Notes under the pieces: generated by a model
What the model was told of the DNA's origin: nothing
The model's database searches: none
What the model saw: the letters and a program-made list of their open reading frames with translations, nothing else
Assembly (NCBI GenBank): GCA_027704905.1
Contig: CM051015.1
Coordinates: forward strand, 17,901,693 to 17,965,692
Reading direction: 5' to 3'
DNA from: Muraenolepis orangiensis
Taxonomy: Eukaryota; Chordata; Actinopteri; Gadiformes; Muraenolepididae
Length of the DNA: 64,000 nucleotides
Shown: one piece after another, positions 45,688-57,200 of the stretch
How the letters are laid out: each line of letters opens with the position of its first letter
How positions within the stretch are numbered: the stretch's first letter is position 1
Made by a program: the position numbers and the translations under genes

Positions 45688-45983
45688 TGTGCCAAAGAAC
45701 CCAGAAGTAGCGAGACACGGACACTCAAAACAAAGGAAAAAACGTCTTTACTGTAATCTCCAACATCAAAAACATAAACTAGGCAGGGTTGGACAGGATA
45801 CTTGGCGAGGTAGGAGCTGGAACACGCAGTCTCTCGTGACAGTGGTTCTCAATAACCAAGCGCCCGACGTCGGTCCTCGGCAGCCTAAAGAAGGGTAGAT
45901 CCCAGGTGTTAATTAGCCTCAGTAGGCCTGATTATGATGGGCAACACCTGGGATCGATTAGAGCGTGGGGGAGGCACAACACA
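45688..45983 (-). repeat. Probable 5' LTR of Ty3/gypsy element A
   Basis: The minus strand starts TGTGTTGTGCC and ends GGCACA, 296 bp, abutting the primer-binding site. No partner LTR is visible, so its limits are inferred. The right inverted arm begins directly beyond it. Confidence 0.6.
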
Positions 45984-46161
45984 ACTAACTGATCTGGTGC
46001 TAGGGACGGAGCCAGGGCGACTGTGGCAAGAAAAAACTTCCTCTGAGAGAAACAAATCTTGGGAGGAACCAGACTCTCTGGGGTGTCTCATCCTCCTGTT
46101 GGCCGCCAGGTGACTGGGGAGCGGCAAGCTCTCTCCCAGATGGACGTTCAGGTGTAGGGTT
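45984..46161 (-). repeat. Innermost segment of the right inverted arm
   Basis: Reverse complement of 37820-37998, ending at aactaactgatctggtgcta opposite the left gap. Confidence 0.9.
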
Positions 46162-46256
46162 TGTGGCGCCCCGGGCTCCACTGGGAAGCATTCTGGGCAA
46201 CCCTTGGGGCAGGTGGTAGAACAGCGGTACTACACCGCTGAGCTCCTAGCAGGATT

Positions 46257-46850
46257 GGTCGCTCCGCACCCGCCGGAGGCCGCCGCTCCGCACCCGCCGG
46301 AGGCCGCCGCTCCGCACCCGCCGGAGGACGTCGCTTCGCACCCGGCGGAGGACGTCGCTCCGCTTTCACTTGAGGACGTCACGTGGTCCCCGTCTGTCGA
46401 CCACAGAGGGGGTTCAGAGCAGACCCCAGAGGAGACTCCAGAGGAGGTTCCGGAGGAGACCCCTAGCGGAAACCCCTGGAGGAGGGTCCAGAGGAGACCT
46501 CCAGAGAGGACTCCCACCGACCTGGGCAGAAGGGGTGGCTCTCTTCCCAGGCCCCTCCCGCCCACCAAATCTCCTCCACCCCCCCGGATCTTCGACTGGG
46601 ACACAGACGGTCCAGAGGAGCGGGGTTGGCCCCCGCGCCGCAACTGTCGGGATCTGTTGTTTTCCCTCAAATGCCACAGGGAATACCCCTTCAAGCCGGG
46701 TTGGACGCCAGGAGGCGCCCGTAGAGGAGGGGGATACTACCGACAGGTTGTACCTAACTTTGCATGGGAACGCAGATGCCCTGTCCCGAAGGTCAGAAGG
46801 CCTGTAGTCTGGGTGGGCACTCCCCGCCCTGGCTTGAAGCTGAGGAAGGG
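46257..46850 (+). pseudogene. Remnant of gypsy pol C-terminus
   Basis: The plus strand reads Pro/Glu-rich repeats (PEETPEEVPEETP), then PPTKSPPPPRIFDWDTDGP, EERGWPPRRN and PGGARRGGGY. It recalls the proline-rich linker and the end of a chromodomain pol (PPPPQVIDGGP...GPEERSWIP...PRGGG), with the chromodomain core lost. Confidence 0.55.
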
Positions 46851-46854
46851 GGTA

Positions 46855-47467
46855 TGTGGCGCCCCGGGCTCCACTGGGAAGCATTCTGGGCAACCCTTGG
46901 GGCAGGTGGTAGAACAGCGGTACTACACCGCTGAGCTCCTAGCAGGATTGGCACCACGGAGAGCTCAGACGGTAACCGCCCACTCGTCAGGCCGAATGGG
47001 GAACACCTGGAGCGGCTCATCAGGCCTGACACCGTGCACCTGGAGGGGGCCACTCAAGAAGCGGGAGACAGGAATAAAAGGGAGAGCATGAAACGAAGAG
47101 AAGGCGAACAGTATGTGGTAAGAGGCCGCAGGCCAACCCGGACTGAAAGCCGCGGCGCGCTAGGTGAGCGTTATTGCCGAAAGCAGGATTGTAACCGTGA
47201 TTGTTTCTGTTCCCAGCCTTAACCCCTGGCGGCGGTGTTGCTGCCCTAACGGGAGCATCAGGAGGCGGACCAACACCCCACGAGCCCGGCCCAGGACAGC
47301 TACCCCGGAACGACCGAGAGAGTGGGAGATTGTACCCCAACCGGGAGGACCGTTTGATTTGCAGTTATTCCCTTTTCCCCTTACCCCCACCTGTTTAAAC
47401 AAATAAATCCTTTGTTTTACCACCGCAACCGCTGTTGTCCTCCCTCCGCCAACGGGTGCATGCCACA
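46855..47467 (+). repeat. 3' LTR of the deleted gypsy element
   Basis: 613 bp, TG...CA, preceded by purine-rich gctgaggaagggggta. Its first 95 bp repeat 46162-46256. Confidence 0.85.
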
Positions 47468-47471
47468 GGTT

Positions 47472-48339
47472 CTTCATCACTGGTAGGTAGTGCTGATTCA
47501 TCGCTGGTCATCGTCAGTGGGGCAGCAGCAGCAGCATAGGGTATTCAGCAGCTTCACAAAGAAGCCCCTCACCTTGCTCCTTTTCACTGCTACCTCGGAC
47601 AACCAAGGAAATACCTCAATGGATGGCAGTCACTCATCAGGACTGAATAAACAAGGACAAGGGCAATGACTGGGTAGAGTTCTGACAGACCTGGCTGGAC
47701 ATCTGCTGCTGGTCTCGGAGCTTCTGATACTGTTGCTATCTCTGAGGAAGTGCTGCAAAGTCATACACACACACAAACACACAAACACACACACACCCAG
47801 AGTCATGCACACACAACCAGACACACACACACACACACAGTCACACACACTCCGAGAGACATGTCTCTCGGAGTGTGTGTGACTGTGTGTGTGTGTGTGT
47901 CTGTCTCTCGGAGTTGTCCCTTCTGTGTGGATGGGTCCCTTCTCTCCGGAGGACGACGCCCCTCTGGAAGAAAGCCAATCAGCGATGGGCGCTCAGACGA
48001 ACAAGGGCCTGGAGTACGTGTTGCGTAACCATCCTGCCCCAACCCCACTCACTACCTGCTGTTTTCCCTTTTGTTTTTCCAAGTCAAGATTCCTTTCACA
48101 CCTACCCAGAGTTTGATCTCTGCATTTTGGTTCATCTGCCAGCCGGTTTGTGTTTCTTTGTATGTGAGACTGTATTACTGAACAGGTATTCAGAATTTGT
48201 CTCATAATGGCCTTAAAACCCTTGAATACATTCAGAGGATGTGAACTGAACTGAGATCCTTCCCATTGCACTTTTGTGGAGGCGTCTCTCTGATTAGGAG
48301 CTGATTTAGTAGCAGGTGTGGTTAGTGCTGCTTTTAGGT
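47472..48339 (-). repeat. Right-arm spacer
   Basis: Inverted counterpart of about 36961-37814. It has (CA)n/(GT)n stretches forming a local palindrome at 47820-47915 (ctccgagagacatgtctctc-ggag) that is not intact in the left arm. Confidence 0.75.
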
Positions 48340-48560
48340 TGGGCGACGCACTGGCCTACTGTTTAGCCAGGGCTAATCTGAAAAAGGGCATCAAGCATGC
48401 CAAGCTCAAACACAAGCGAAGGGTTGAAGACCACTTCAACAACTCCGATCCCTGACACATGTGGCAGGGCATCCAGGCCATCACGGATTACAAACCCTCC
48501 ATCAACCCTCAATCAAATAATGTCCCGTCTAACTAGTGATCTAAGCGGTATGCGTCGTCA
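48340..48560 (+). pseudogene. LINE (L2/CR1-type) linker fragment (right arm)
   Basis: Inverted copy of 36740-36960: ARANLKKGIKHAKLKHK and MWQGIQAITDYKPSIN, with a stop after NNSDP in both arms. Confidence 0.7.
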
Positions 48561-49102
48561 CAATAACCATTTAGTATGGGAAAAACAGTGATTGCAAGAG
48601 ATGCCTGAAACAAAGGAAACATACATAAACTTCCTATCTAATACACAAACACATTTAGATTTACTACACAACAATTCATATACATTTCCCTTTACCCAAA
48701 CAAACTGTTTTCGTTTAATAAACATGCGTTTTACCTTGTTAAAACTCCAGTTAAAACACTGGACACATTTGTTGCAAGTCCGTCCCTCTTGCTCTATCGC
48801 CTTAAGCACAAAGCACAATACTTGTGAGTACTGTGGAAGCGACAGGATACTGGACTAGATATAATAAACTGGAAAAACGGTGCATCAAGCTATAAAAGAT
48901 AAATAATTAGAACGTTATCCTGCTTACCGATTACGTCTTTCACCGCCGGCAACCACAAACCTAGGCAATCAGTTCAACCTGCGTTTGCCGGGTGAGTCAT
49001 TTAAATACCCAGAACACGGAAGTACAGGGCGGCGCCAACTATCTGTCTTTGGCCTGTCACGTGACCCAGGAGCTGTCAGGTAACCCACTCCCACACGTCA
49101 CA
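48561..49102. other. Right-arm anonymous segment
   Basis: Inverted match of 36199-36739; no recognisable gene. Confidence 0.6.
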
Positions 49103-49385
49103 TATATTTATATCCTGCTTTCAATAATAGCATACCCCTGATCACTACCTAAATTCTCACTTACCTGTATATACATATACCTATTATTATGCTCATATCA
49201 CATTTATACCTAGACTGTCCTGTAACCTGTAAATTTAAACTGTAAATTGAATCTGTAAATTTTAACTGTAAACTGTAAATTATATTATATTACCATGCTT
49301 TTTTACTGCAACATTTGCACTCTGGTTAGATGCTAAATTATTTTCGCTGTACTGTACTTACTGTACTCTAATCGAATCTAGTGTA
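49103..49385. repeat. Interspersed repeat (right arm)
   Basis: Inverted match of 35935-36198. Confidence 0.75.
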
Positions 49386-49535
49386 CCGTTAGTGTACCTG
49401 GAGGAAGATGATGAACGGAAGAAAAAAAAATGTTCCTGGCAGCAGTTTTAGATTAGTTTTAGTTCACTTTCTGTTTCATTCATCATTGTGTTGTAGGAAG
49501 TGAAGTGATATACAAGTCTTCTCTCAGAGACTTAC

Positions 49536-50664
49536 TGGCTAGTGCTTCTGTGGCCAGTGCTGCCATGGCAAGCAGCCATGCAGAAGTGGTGTTCCATTAT
49601 GTCCTGCAATGCGAGGCGCAGCCCGGCATCCAGCTGCAGCATCCTCTTCATCAGGTCTATAGAGTGCCGCTCATCCCCCTTCATGTCACAGGAGGAAGCA
49701 GGAAATCAATTACACACAGTGTTCAATGTGAAAGAAGAGGTAAGATTGTAACCAGGTGTTAATATTGAATACTGATCCCATCCCGTCCGTGGTCATCCAG
49801 TGACATGAGAGGGTATGATGCACAAGGAACTGTCATATCGCCGCTCTCCAGGCGATACTCATCCGGTGACTACGAAGAGATGTGTGTTTTAGTGAACAAC
49901 TCTTCCCACAATGCAGTCAGCTAGACAGACAGGTGGAAATTAACAATGCTACCATAAGTGTCCAGAATTGCCCATTGGTGAAAAACCTTTCAGTTTTCAT
50001 TGCAGAAAGAGGTCAGGAAACGGACCCTGGTTCTCAGAGATGTACGCCAGCTAAAACAAGTTCACATTCCACAAGTTGACAAGAGACAGAATTAAAAAAA
50101 TACAAATTTCAATATGTATATTTAACATAGTTTACTGCTTAATGTATATCTTCTATGGCCTTAGTTCTTGAATAAGTCATTATTTAGCTGACAGAGAGCA
50201 TGATTTAATATAGGTAAGGATTCCCATTTCTATTGATATTGTAATAATAAAAAAATACAATGACATATAACCCTTAAACCAACCATTTGTCGATTAAAGT
50301 TCCCAGGATGCAACGGACATCCAGTATACATCAAAGCTGCCATGCATCCCAGAGCCCAGACATCAACGGCCCCTGTGAAAGGGAGGTCTAGCAGGAGCTC
50401 CGGAGCCCTCCAAGAAGGAGAAATAGGAACACGTAAGTGTCACCGTTTTAACTGCCCAGCGTCGGTGTGTGAGTTACTTACTTGTACCAGCGGGTTCTAG
50501 CCTCACTTCCCACTTTAACCTTAGATACGAGGCACGCTGTCCCAAAGTCAATGATCTTGACCATGAGAGGACGTTTAAGACTGTTGACTAGCATGATTTT
50601 CTTTGCTGTGAGGTCACCGTGGATCACCTCGGATTAAGTGCAGCTTAACCAATGCCCTGGCCAA
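49536..50664 (-). pseudogene. HIPK-like pseudokinase (right arm)
   Basis: Inverted copy of 34618-35755 with the same exon-like blocks. Block a spans 50482-50664 (183 nt in both arms) and the last block ends at 49536 before GTAAGT. It carries the same 1-nt slip before VIHGDLTAKK and the same Lys-to-Thr and Asn-to-Lys catalytic-loop changes, so these predate the separation of the arms. Small differences are seen (His for Tyr in the KLHLIR segment, Asn for Lys in the last third). Confidence 0.72.
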
Positions 50665-51052
50665 CTAAAAAGTGATGCATATTTATACACATATATATTA
50701 TACTTAGTTTCATGAAGGGTTAAACCGTACGTATGAACCCTATATAGTGCACTCTTGGGTGTCACCATTTTGTAGTGTGGTCTGAAATGTGAGCATACCA
50801 ATATGGTTCACCATATTGCGCTGTAGTTAATACCCATAATGCACCATACAATTAATGTGCACACTTATTTGTGCACAATTTCCCATGAAGCAGAGTTTTC
50901 ATTGTCCTCTGAGATTTGGCCCTTCTCATACAAGTTATTGATGCATGTGACATTGGAAACGTCTGATTCCTGAATTAATACAATTAATTCAATTTTTTTT
51001 TTGTTTCATCTGAGAGTTCCAGGGTCTTCTCTGAATACCTGGAAGGCCCTGA
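50665..51052. other. Right-arm spacer
   Basis: Inverted match of about 34232-34617; no gene. Confidence 0.6.
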
Positions 51053-51370
51053 CGCTTCACCACTGATTCTTTGTATGTTCACCTCCTTCCTCTTCTCTTC
51101 ATCGTGCTTCTGATCTGCTCTCTCAACATCAGACAGCAACTTATCCTTAAGTCTTCCACCACCCACACCTCATCGGACTTTACCATGGTCGCTGCATGTC
51201 TTTTGCTGAGCTCCGGTCGCTGCACCTCGGTTGCTGAGCTCTGGTCGCCCAACTGACGTAATCAACTGACGTTCATTAGGGTAGACTCCACCATTTACCT
51301 CTACCCAAAGAGTTTGCCCTCGTGGTTTTCTTGTGTGGCATGTAGTCGCGTTCCTCTAAGGTTTCTTTAA

Positions 51371-51414
<44 letters not shown>

Positions 51415-51499
51415 GCCTAAATGCAAAAGCCAATCAGGAAACAGAATAGGCTGGCACGTTGTTGAAGCTGCACCCAATCACAACAACACGGTTTTTTTA

Positions 51500-51622
51500 C
51501 CCCTTACGGAAAGAATGGCAAGCGACACACATAATAAATGCAATTACCAACTGCATCGCTAAAGACATGATGCCCATAAGCACTGTCAAAAGAGACTGCT
51601 TCAAGAAGCTGATGGTAAGAAG
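51500..51622 (+). pseudogene. hAT (ZBED-type) transposase scrap
   Basis: The plus strand reads HIINAITNCIAKDMMPIST then VKRDCFKKLM, the conserved region of hAT transposases upstream of the DPRY motif. Confidence 0.6.
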
Positions 51623-51780
51623 CGTGAACACATTACACCGGTGCTGGTTTCCCTGCACTGGCTTCCTGTTCGCTTCAGGATTGATTTTAAAATGATGTTG
51701 TTTGTCTTCAAGGCATTAAATGGTCTGGCCCCTCAGTACCTAGCTGAACTTCTCCATGGGGGTCATGTCAGATGAGAGAG
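51623..51780 (+). pseudogene. L2/Rex1-like LINE C-terminal scrap
   Basis: The plus strand reads ITPVLVSLHWLPVRFRIDFK then LFVFKALNGLAPQYLAELL, a hallmark C-terminal segment of fish L2/Rex1 LINEs. It is joined directly to the hAT scrap. Confidence 0.75.
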
Positions 51781-52562
51781 CGAGTGCCTGAACAAGAGGT
51801 CTTCACACAGGTCCGGTCTACTGACCAAAAAACTGTTCCAAACCACCCTTTTTGTATTATTGTATATAAACCACAATTAAATTGTGAAACCTTCTGGTTT
51901 CTTTAAATGGACCATTATTCAATGTATATTGTGATAATTGTCGATGAAAAAACATATTGTGATAACATTTTTGGCCATATCGCCCAGCCCTAGATCGGAC
52001 AATAGAAAAGACAACCCCTTGGTGTACATATCATGTACAACAGACGTTAATAGACAAATGCGACATAAAGATAAATCAAAAAGAAATATCTAGACAGAGA
52101 CATTAAGGAAGAAAGGGCTAAAAGCGAGAAGAAGAAATGTATACTGTCTCTGACTGCAGTAAATATTTATTACATATATTTATTTATTACATTTTTATAT
52201 GAAAATGTATATTCTGCTCATAATCACATCTGATTAAGTAACCCTAAATCTTAAACCGGTAAGGTAATGGTAAACTTGTGCAAATGCTTGCAGTCTGTTT
52301 AAGTTTATTTGCATTTCAATAAATGTAATGGTCTCACTGACCTTGTTGAGTTTGTAATTCATGCTGCTTTTACTTAAATCATTTTGTGTGATTTGTTTAG
52401 GCCTATGTAGAGACAAAGTTACTCATCTACAATGTAGGCAACAGCAAATATTACCTGTTTTTCTACTTTTCTTTTGTTGTTCACGCTAAATACATTCAGA
52501 AAAAAATATAAGTTTAAATCAAGTTCCTATTTCCTTATATTATTATATGATATGAATATAGT

Positions 52563-53870
52563 TTGGAGTATGGCGCCGTACGAGATGGCTGCCGTTTCGC
52601 GAGCTCCCGCACGACGACGCAGTTTTTTGTTATTTATTCTTTTCGCAACTATTGTTTGTTATTTATTCTTTTCGCAACTATTTTAGTTCAGGAAGTTAGC
52701 AGCACGTTCATTTATAACTTTTGTACACTTCTGGAGATCAGATCGTCAGTCGCTCGCTGCCTACCGGAGTTTTTTCATTCTTTCGACTCGGACGTCCCGC
52801 CCGAAGTCACAGCTGGATTATCTCCGACCATCTTGGGCAAGATTACACGCAAGCATTGCCGGAGGAAGCGAGGGAAGCGAGCCGGCGTGCTAGTCAGGCT
52901 GAGATGTCGATCCGATCGCCCCCCACTACCCACCATTCTACTGGCTAATGTACAGTCTCTGGACAGTAAGTTAAGCGAGCTACAGGCTCGATTCCACTGG
53001 GAAACTAAGGACAACTGTATCATCTGCCTTACGGAGACATGGATGTCGGATGGGGGTTACCGACGCAGCTATCGAGCCGACGGGATTTTCCGTCCACCGG
53101 GCGGACATAACAAAGGCTCTCTCCGGGGGGTATGTCTCATGATAAACAGATCTTGGTGCAACCAAAGTCATGTACATCCCCTCAAGTCTTTCTGTTCCCC
53201 GGACCTGGAGTACCTGATGCTTATGTGCCGTCCATACTGGCTACCTCGGGAGTTTACAGCAGTAACCGTGACCGCTGTTTACATTCCCCCACAAGCCAAC
53301 ACGGACACAGTGCTGAAGGAACTGTATGGGGCTATCAGCGAACAGGAGTCGGCACACCCCGAAGCTGCTCTCATCGTGGTGGGGGAATTCAACAAGGCGA
53401 ACCTGAAGAAGGTTCTCCCGAAGTTCTATCAACACATAACGAGCAACACACGGGGCGAGCGGATCCTCGACCACTGCTACACCCCCTTCCGTGATGGCTA
53501 CAAGGCCCTCCTCCGCCCACCGTTAGGCAAATCAGACCACCGCTCTATCCAGCTGCTCCCCGCCTATAGGCAGAGACTGAAGCAGCAACCGATCGCTGTG
53601 AGGGAGGTCCAATGCTGGTCGGACCAATCGGACTCTATGCTGCAGGATTGTTTTGATCGCGCTGACTGGCATGTTCTGCGTTGCCTCGGACAATAACATC
53701 AATGAGTACGTGTCGTCGGTCACCGCGTTCATCAAGAAGTGCATAGATGACGTTGTTCCGACCAAGTCGGTTCGGATATATCCCAACCAGAAACCGTGGA
53801 TTAACCAGAAACCGTGGATGAATTTATCTTCCACTCTGTCCTTGGCAGTGACGATGGTCTTACGGAGGTC
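52563..53870 (+). pseudogene. L2/CR1-type LINE 5' part, AP endonuclease (right arm)
   Basis: A longer uninterrupted frame than in the left arm (377 codons, 52563-53696): LANVQSLDSKLSELQARF, CLTETWMSDGG, AVTVTAVYIPPQANTDT, GEFNKANLKKV, LDHCYTPFRDGYKALL and SDHRSIQLLP. After a frame change it continues SVTAFIKKCIDDVVPTKSVR. No RT follows; the sequence runs into a gypsy fragment. Confidence 0.82.
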
Positions 53871-53879
53871 GTAATGGGT

Positions 53880-54106
53880 AATAATGGGCTCCTGATTCAT
53901 CCGCTCTGTCTGCCAGTTGGACTGGGGATGGTATCCTGAAGTGAGGCTGACGGACGCTCCCAGGAAGGTGCAGAATTCCTTCCAGAACCTGGAGCTGAAC
54001 TGTGGACACAATGTCTCTGGGTATTCCATGAATTCGAACAACATGGTCTAGCAGTACTTGAGCCGTCTCTTTAGCAGAAGGCAATTTCTGCAGCGCAATA
54101 AAATGT
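53880..54106 (-). pseudogene. Ty3/gypsy integrase fragment, flipped relative to the arm
   Basis: The minus strand encodes MLFEFMEYPETLCPQFSSRF and SGYHPQSNWQTERMNQE, homologous to about 32290-32520. Being minus-strand in both arms, it is not inverted like its surroundings. DRG before PQFSS is deleted. Confidence 0.82.
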
Positions 54107-54150
54107 ATTACGATCCACACCGTGTACGTCCGTGACATAGACACTGACAG
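54107..54150 (+). repeat. Scrap of the gypsy LTR end
   Basis: gatccacaccgtgtacgtcc-gtgaca matches the end of the LTR at 31103-31140, in arm-consistent inverted orientation. About 43 bp (attcgttcattgatcactac...) beyond it are lacking in the left arm. Confidence 0.75.
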
Positions 54151-54263
54151 CTCCATTCGTTCATTGATCACTACCAAGCCATTAATAAAACAATGATTGG
54201 ATTTTAAAAGTTGAACTAACGAATCAATGCCACCAAGTTCTTCTCTTCTTTCGTGTATCATCG

Positions 54264-57200
54264 TCATATGTCCAGCTCAGTGTCACAAAGCCACGCTCTC
54301 GTCTCTGGTCCCACTTGGAAGAGGCCAGCCTCTGAAGGAGGTCTGTACAGAGGACAGGTGGTGATTATGTGGTCGGCAGTCTGCTCAGGCTCGCCGCACT
54401 CACATACTGCGCTGTCTGCCAGGCCCCACTCCTTCATGGACGCTTTGAAGCGACCAACCCCAGTACGGAGGCGGTTCAGCAGGGTCCAATGCCGGCATGG
54501 TAGATGTTCTCCTTTGACTCCATCTCCCGGATCTTGGATGTGATGGTGCAGACGTGTGGGCTCAGCCGACTCCCATTCCTGCTTCCAGGAAGTTGCTAGC
54601 CATGCCCTTGTAGACAGGTCCTCAGGGATGGAACCAAGCATCTCTTGTGCTGTCCTGTTGTAGGGGTGACGGGACTTGAGTCTGCTTGGGGGCGCTGCCT
54701 TTGTTGTTGTTTCGTGCAGGATATGCCAGTCATGTTCTTGGGCTTTCCTTGCAAGTGCGAGGATAGCGGCCTCTCGTCGGAGACCGGCCGGGGCAATTCC
54801 CGCTAGGACTGGCAGGTAGGACACGGGGGTGGGCTTCTGGCAACCGGTTATGATCCGAAGGGCATTGTTGATGATAGGATCAACCTTCTTCACATGTGGG
54901 CTTCTACTCCAGACTGGGGCGCAGTATTCGGCAGCAGAGAACACCAGGGCTTGTGTGGAGATTCGTAGTGTCCTGGCGGAGGCACCCCAGGTTGTGCCAG
55001 CAAGGCGGCGGATAAGCGAGACCCTTGCTGTCACTTTGGCTCTCACTTCCTCAAGGTGCTGTTTGTAGGACAGTGTCCTGTCCAGCCGAACACCGAGGTA
55101 CTACACCGAGGGGCTAGTTGGTGCTCAAGACGCTTGTTGTCGACGGACACCGAGAGTTCCCTTTTGGCCTCTCTGTTGCACAGGTGGTATGCGGCCGACA
55201 CAGTCTTCCCAGTACTGAGCTGCAGACGCCACTTGCGCAGGTAGGCAGCCAAGATGCCCATGTCTTGGTTGAGACCCTGTTCCACCGCTGACCATGATGT
55301 TCGACGCAGCATGATGGCCAGATCATCCGCGTAACCATATTGTCTGGATGTTGTCTCCGGGAGGTCGTGGATATAAATATTAAACAGCAGTGGTGAGAGG
55401 ACAGACCCCTGTGGCACCCCGTTTCTCAATCTCCTCAGTCTGCTTCGCTGGCCATCGCTGGTTCGGAGGATGAAGCTGCGGTTGGACAGCATCTCCATTA
55501 TGAACTTCACCATATGCCGGTCTGGGATAGTCCTCAGCAGCTTCAGGTGAAGTCCACGGTGCCAGACGGTGTCATATGCGGCTGTTAGGTCAAGCAACAC
55601 AACCCCAACTTTCTCTTTGGCCTGAAAGCTGTCGTCGATGTCCTGGGTGAGCAGGGTTACCTGATCTACTGTTGACCTGCCCCGCCGAAAACCAGCCTGT
55701 TCCCTTGGAAGCTGTGGGTCCACTACTGGCTCTATGCGGCTGAGGATCATCCTCTCCAGTATCTTGAATGGGACGCAGAGCAGCGAGATGGGTCTGTAGG
55801 CCTTAGGGTCTTCCGCAGTTTTGCCTGGTTTCAGCAGGGCGATAACAGCAGCACGGCGCCAGGTCTTCGGCAGTTTGGACCTCTGGAAGCAGGATGAGAA
55901 AAAGAGCACAGCCAGGCAGATGTTGTCTCACTCTGGTGGGTCACGAACTCTGGGTGGATGTTGTCATGCCCCGGGGACTTGCCTTGCCTAAGGTTGCCAA
56001 TGGCCGCCCTAAGTTCAGCTGTTGTAAACTGTCCGGACATGTCAACATCGACACTGGGTGCCCTAGAGAGGGAAGATATCTCGCACAGTGTAGAGCGGGC
56101 GAAGTTCTTATCTGAACCTTGGAATTGGCTGTTCTTCAGGAGCTGGGCTGCAATGGCATCTGCTGTCACAGGGCACTTGGGGGGTGTTGTTTTCCTGCCA
56201 GTGAGCTGGTTGATGGTCTGCCATGCCTTACGGCTGGAATGGGTGAAATCGATTGACTCAACGGTTTCAGTCCATCTGGCCCTTCGGGTGGCGTCCAGCT
56301 TGTGGAGTAGTGCCGTTGCAGTCGCTTCCACATCCTCCCTTGAGCCAGCCTGCTGATGTTCACACAGGAGGTGGTTGCACTCTTCGTCCCAGCCCGGGAT
56401 GTAGCTCGCATTGTAGCCGCGAGGGATCGTCTTCTTTGCTGCACTTAGGAGCACTTCGCAGTAGGCTGCATATGCTGAGTCCACATCAGCAATGTCTGGG
56501 TCCGGGAGACAGGCTGATGTTCTCTCTGTCTCCGTGGTGAATGCCTGCCAGTTGGCCTTCCGGAAGTTCCACCTACGGACAGGTTTACCCTCTACCGGCT
56601 GCACCAGTGAGGGGGCTTTGATGACAGACGGTCGGTGGTGTGACCGGGGGAACCTATCAATGACCTGTCTCTCCGGAATTGGGTTGCTGTTGTGGCATAC
56701 AGCAAATGCGAGGTCTGGGTTGGTGAAGGTGTTCCATCTTGAAGAGTGGAAACTTGGTGGCTCTTTGGGGTCGAACAGGAGCTGAGCATTGGCGTTGGAG
56801 GCCCACTCACACAGCGTCTCTCCGTCTGGTGTAGTGTGGGAGTATCCCCAGTCAGTGTGCTGGCAGTTAAAGTCCCCTGCATAGATGGCAGGTGCCTGGG
56901 CAAGCGGGAGGGCCGACACGGTCAGTGTAGATGGTGGAGGCTTGTACACATTTACAACAGATGTTGCCTGTATCTTGGTGGACAGCCACTCAACGCTGGC
57001 ACTTGGTGGAGATTGGCCAGTGGCTGTCCACCCCAGATCAGACCTCACAAAGGTCGCAATACCGTGATGTCTGCTGAGGATGGAACCAGCTAGGTGGAAC
57101 CCGGGCAGCTTGAGGGTGTCTTCAACCATACATTGGGTTTCCTGTAGGAGGACAGCTGCAACCTTGTGGGAGTCGGCGAGGTGACTTATGATCTCGAGTT

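Larger units (their letters stand above)
46162..47467 (+). mobile_element. Internally deleted Ty3/gypsy element, present only in the right arm
   Basis: Starts tgtggcgccc (46162), ends gcatgccaca (47467) and is flanked by ggtt on both sides (46158-46161, 47468-47471). The left arm has the empty site with one ggtt near 37815-37818 (reverse strand). The 5' LTR is only about 95 bp (46162-46256) and joins a tract with three gctccgcacccgccggaggc-like repeats and a pol 3' remnant. The 3' LTR is complete. Confidence 0.88.
51053..52360. mobile_element. 1.3-kb patch of nested transposon remnants, right arm only
   Basis: At the point matching about 34232 in the left arm. It contains a (TA)n run (51370-51411), a hAT transposase scrap, a LINE C-terminal scrap and anonymous AT-rich sequence. 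No clear target-site duplication was found. Confidence 0.65.

Noticed and set aside
46204..47091. Plus-strand 295-codon frame
   Set aside because: It runs through an LTR start, short G/C repeats, a pol remnant and a second LTR; it is not a gene.
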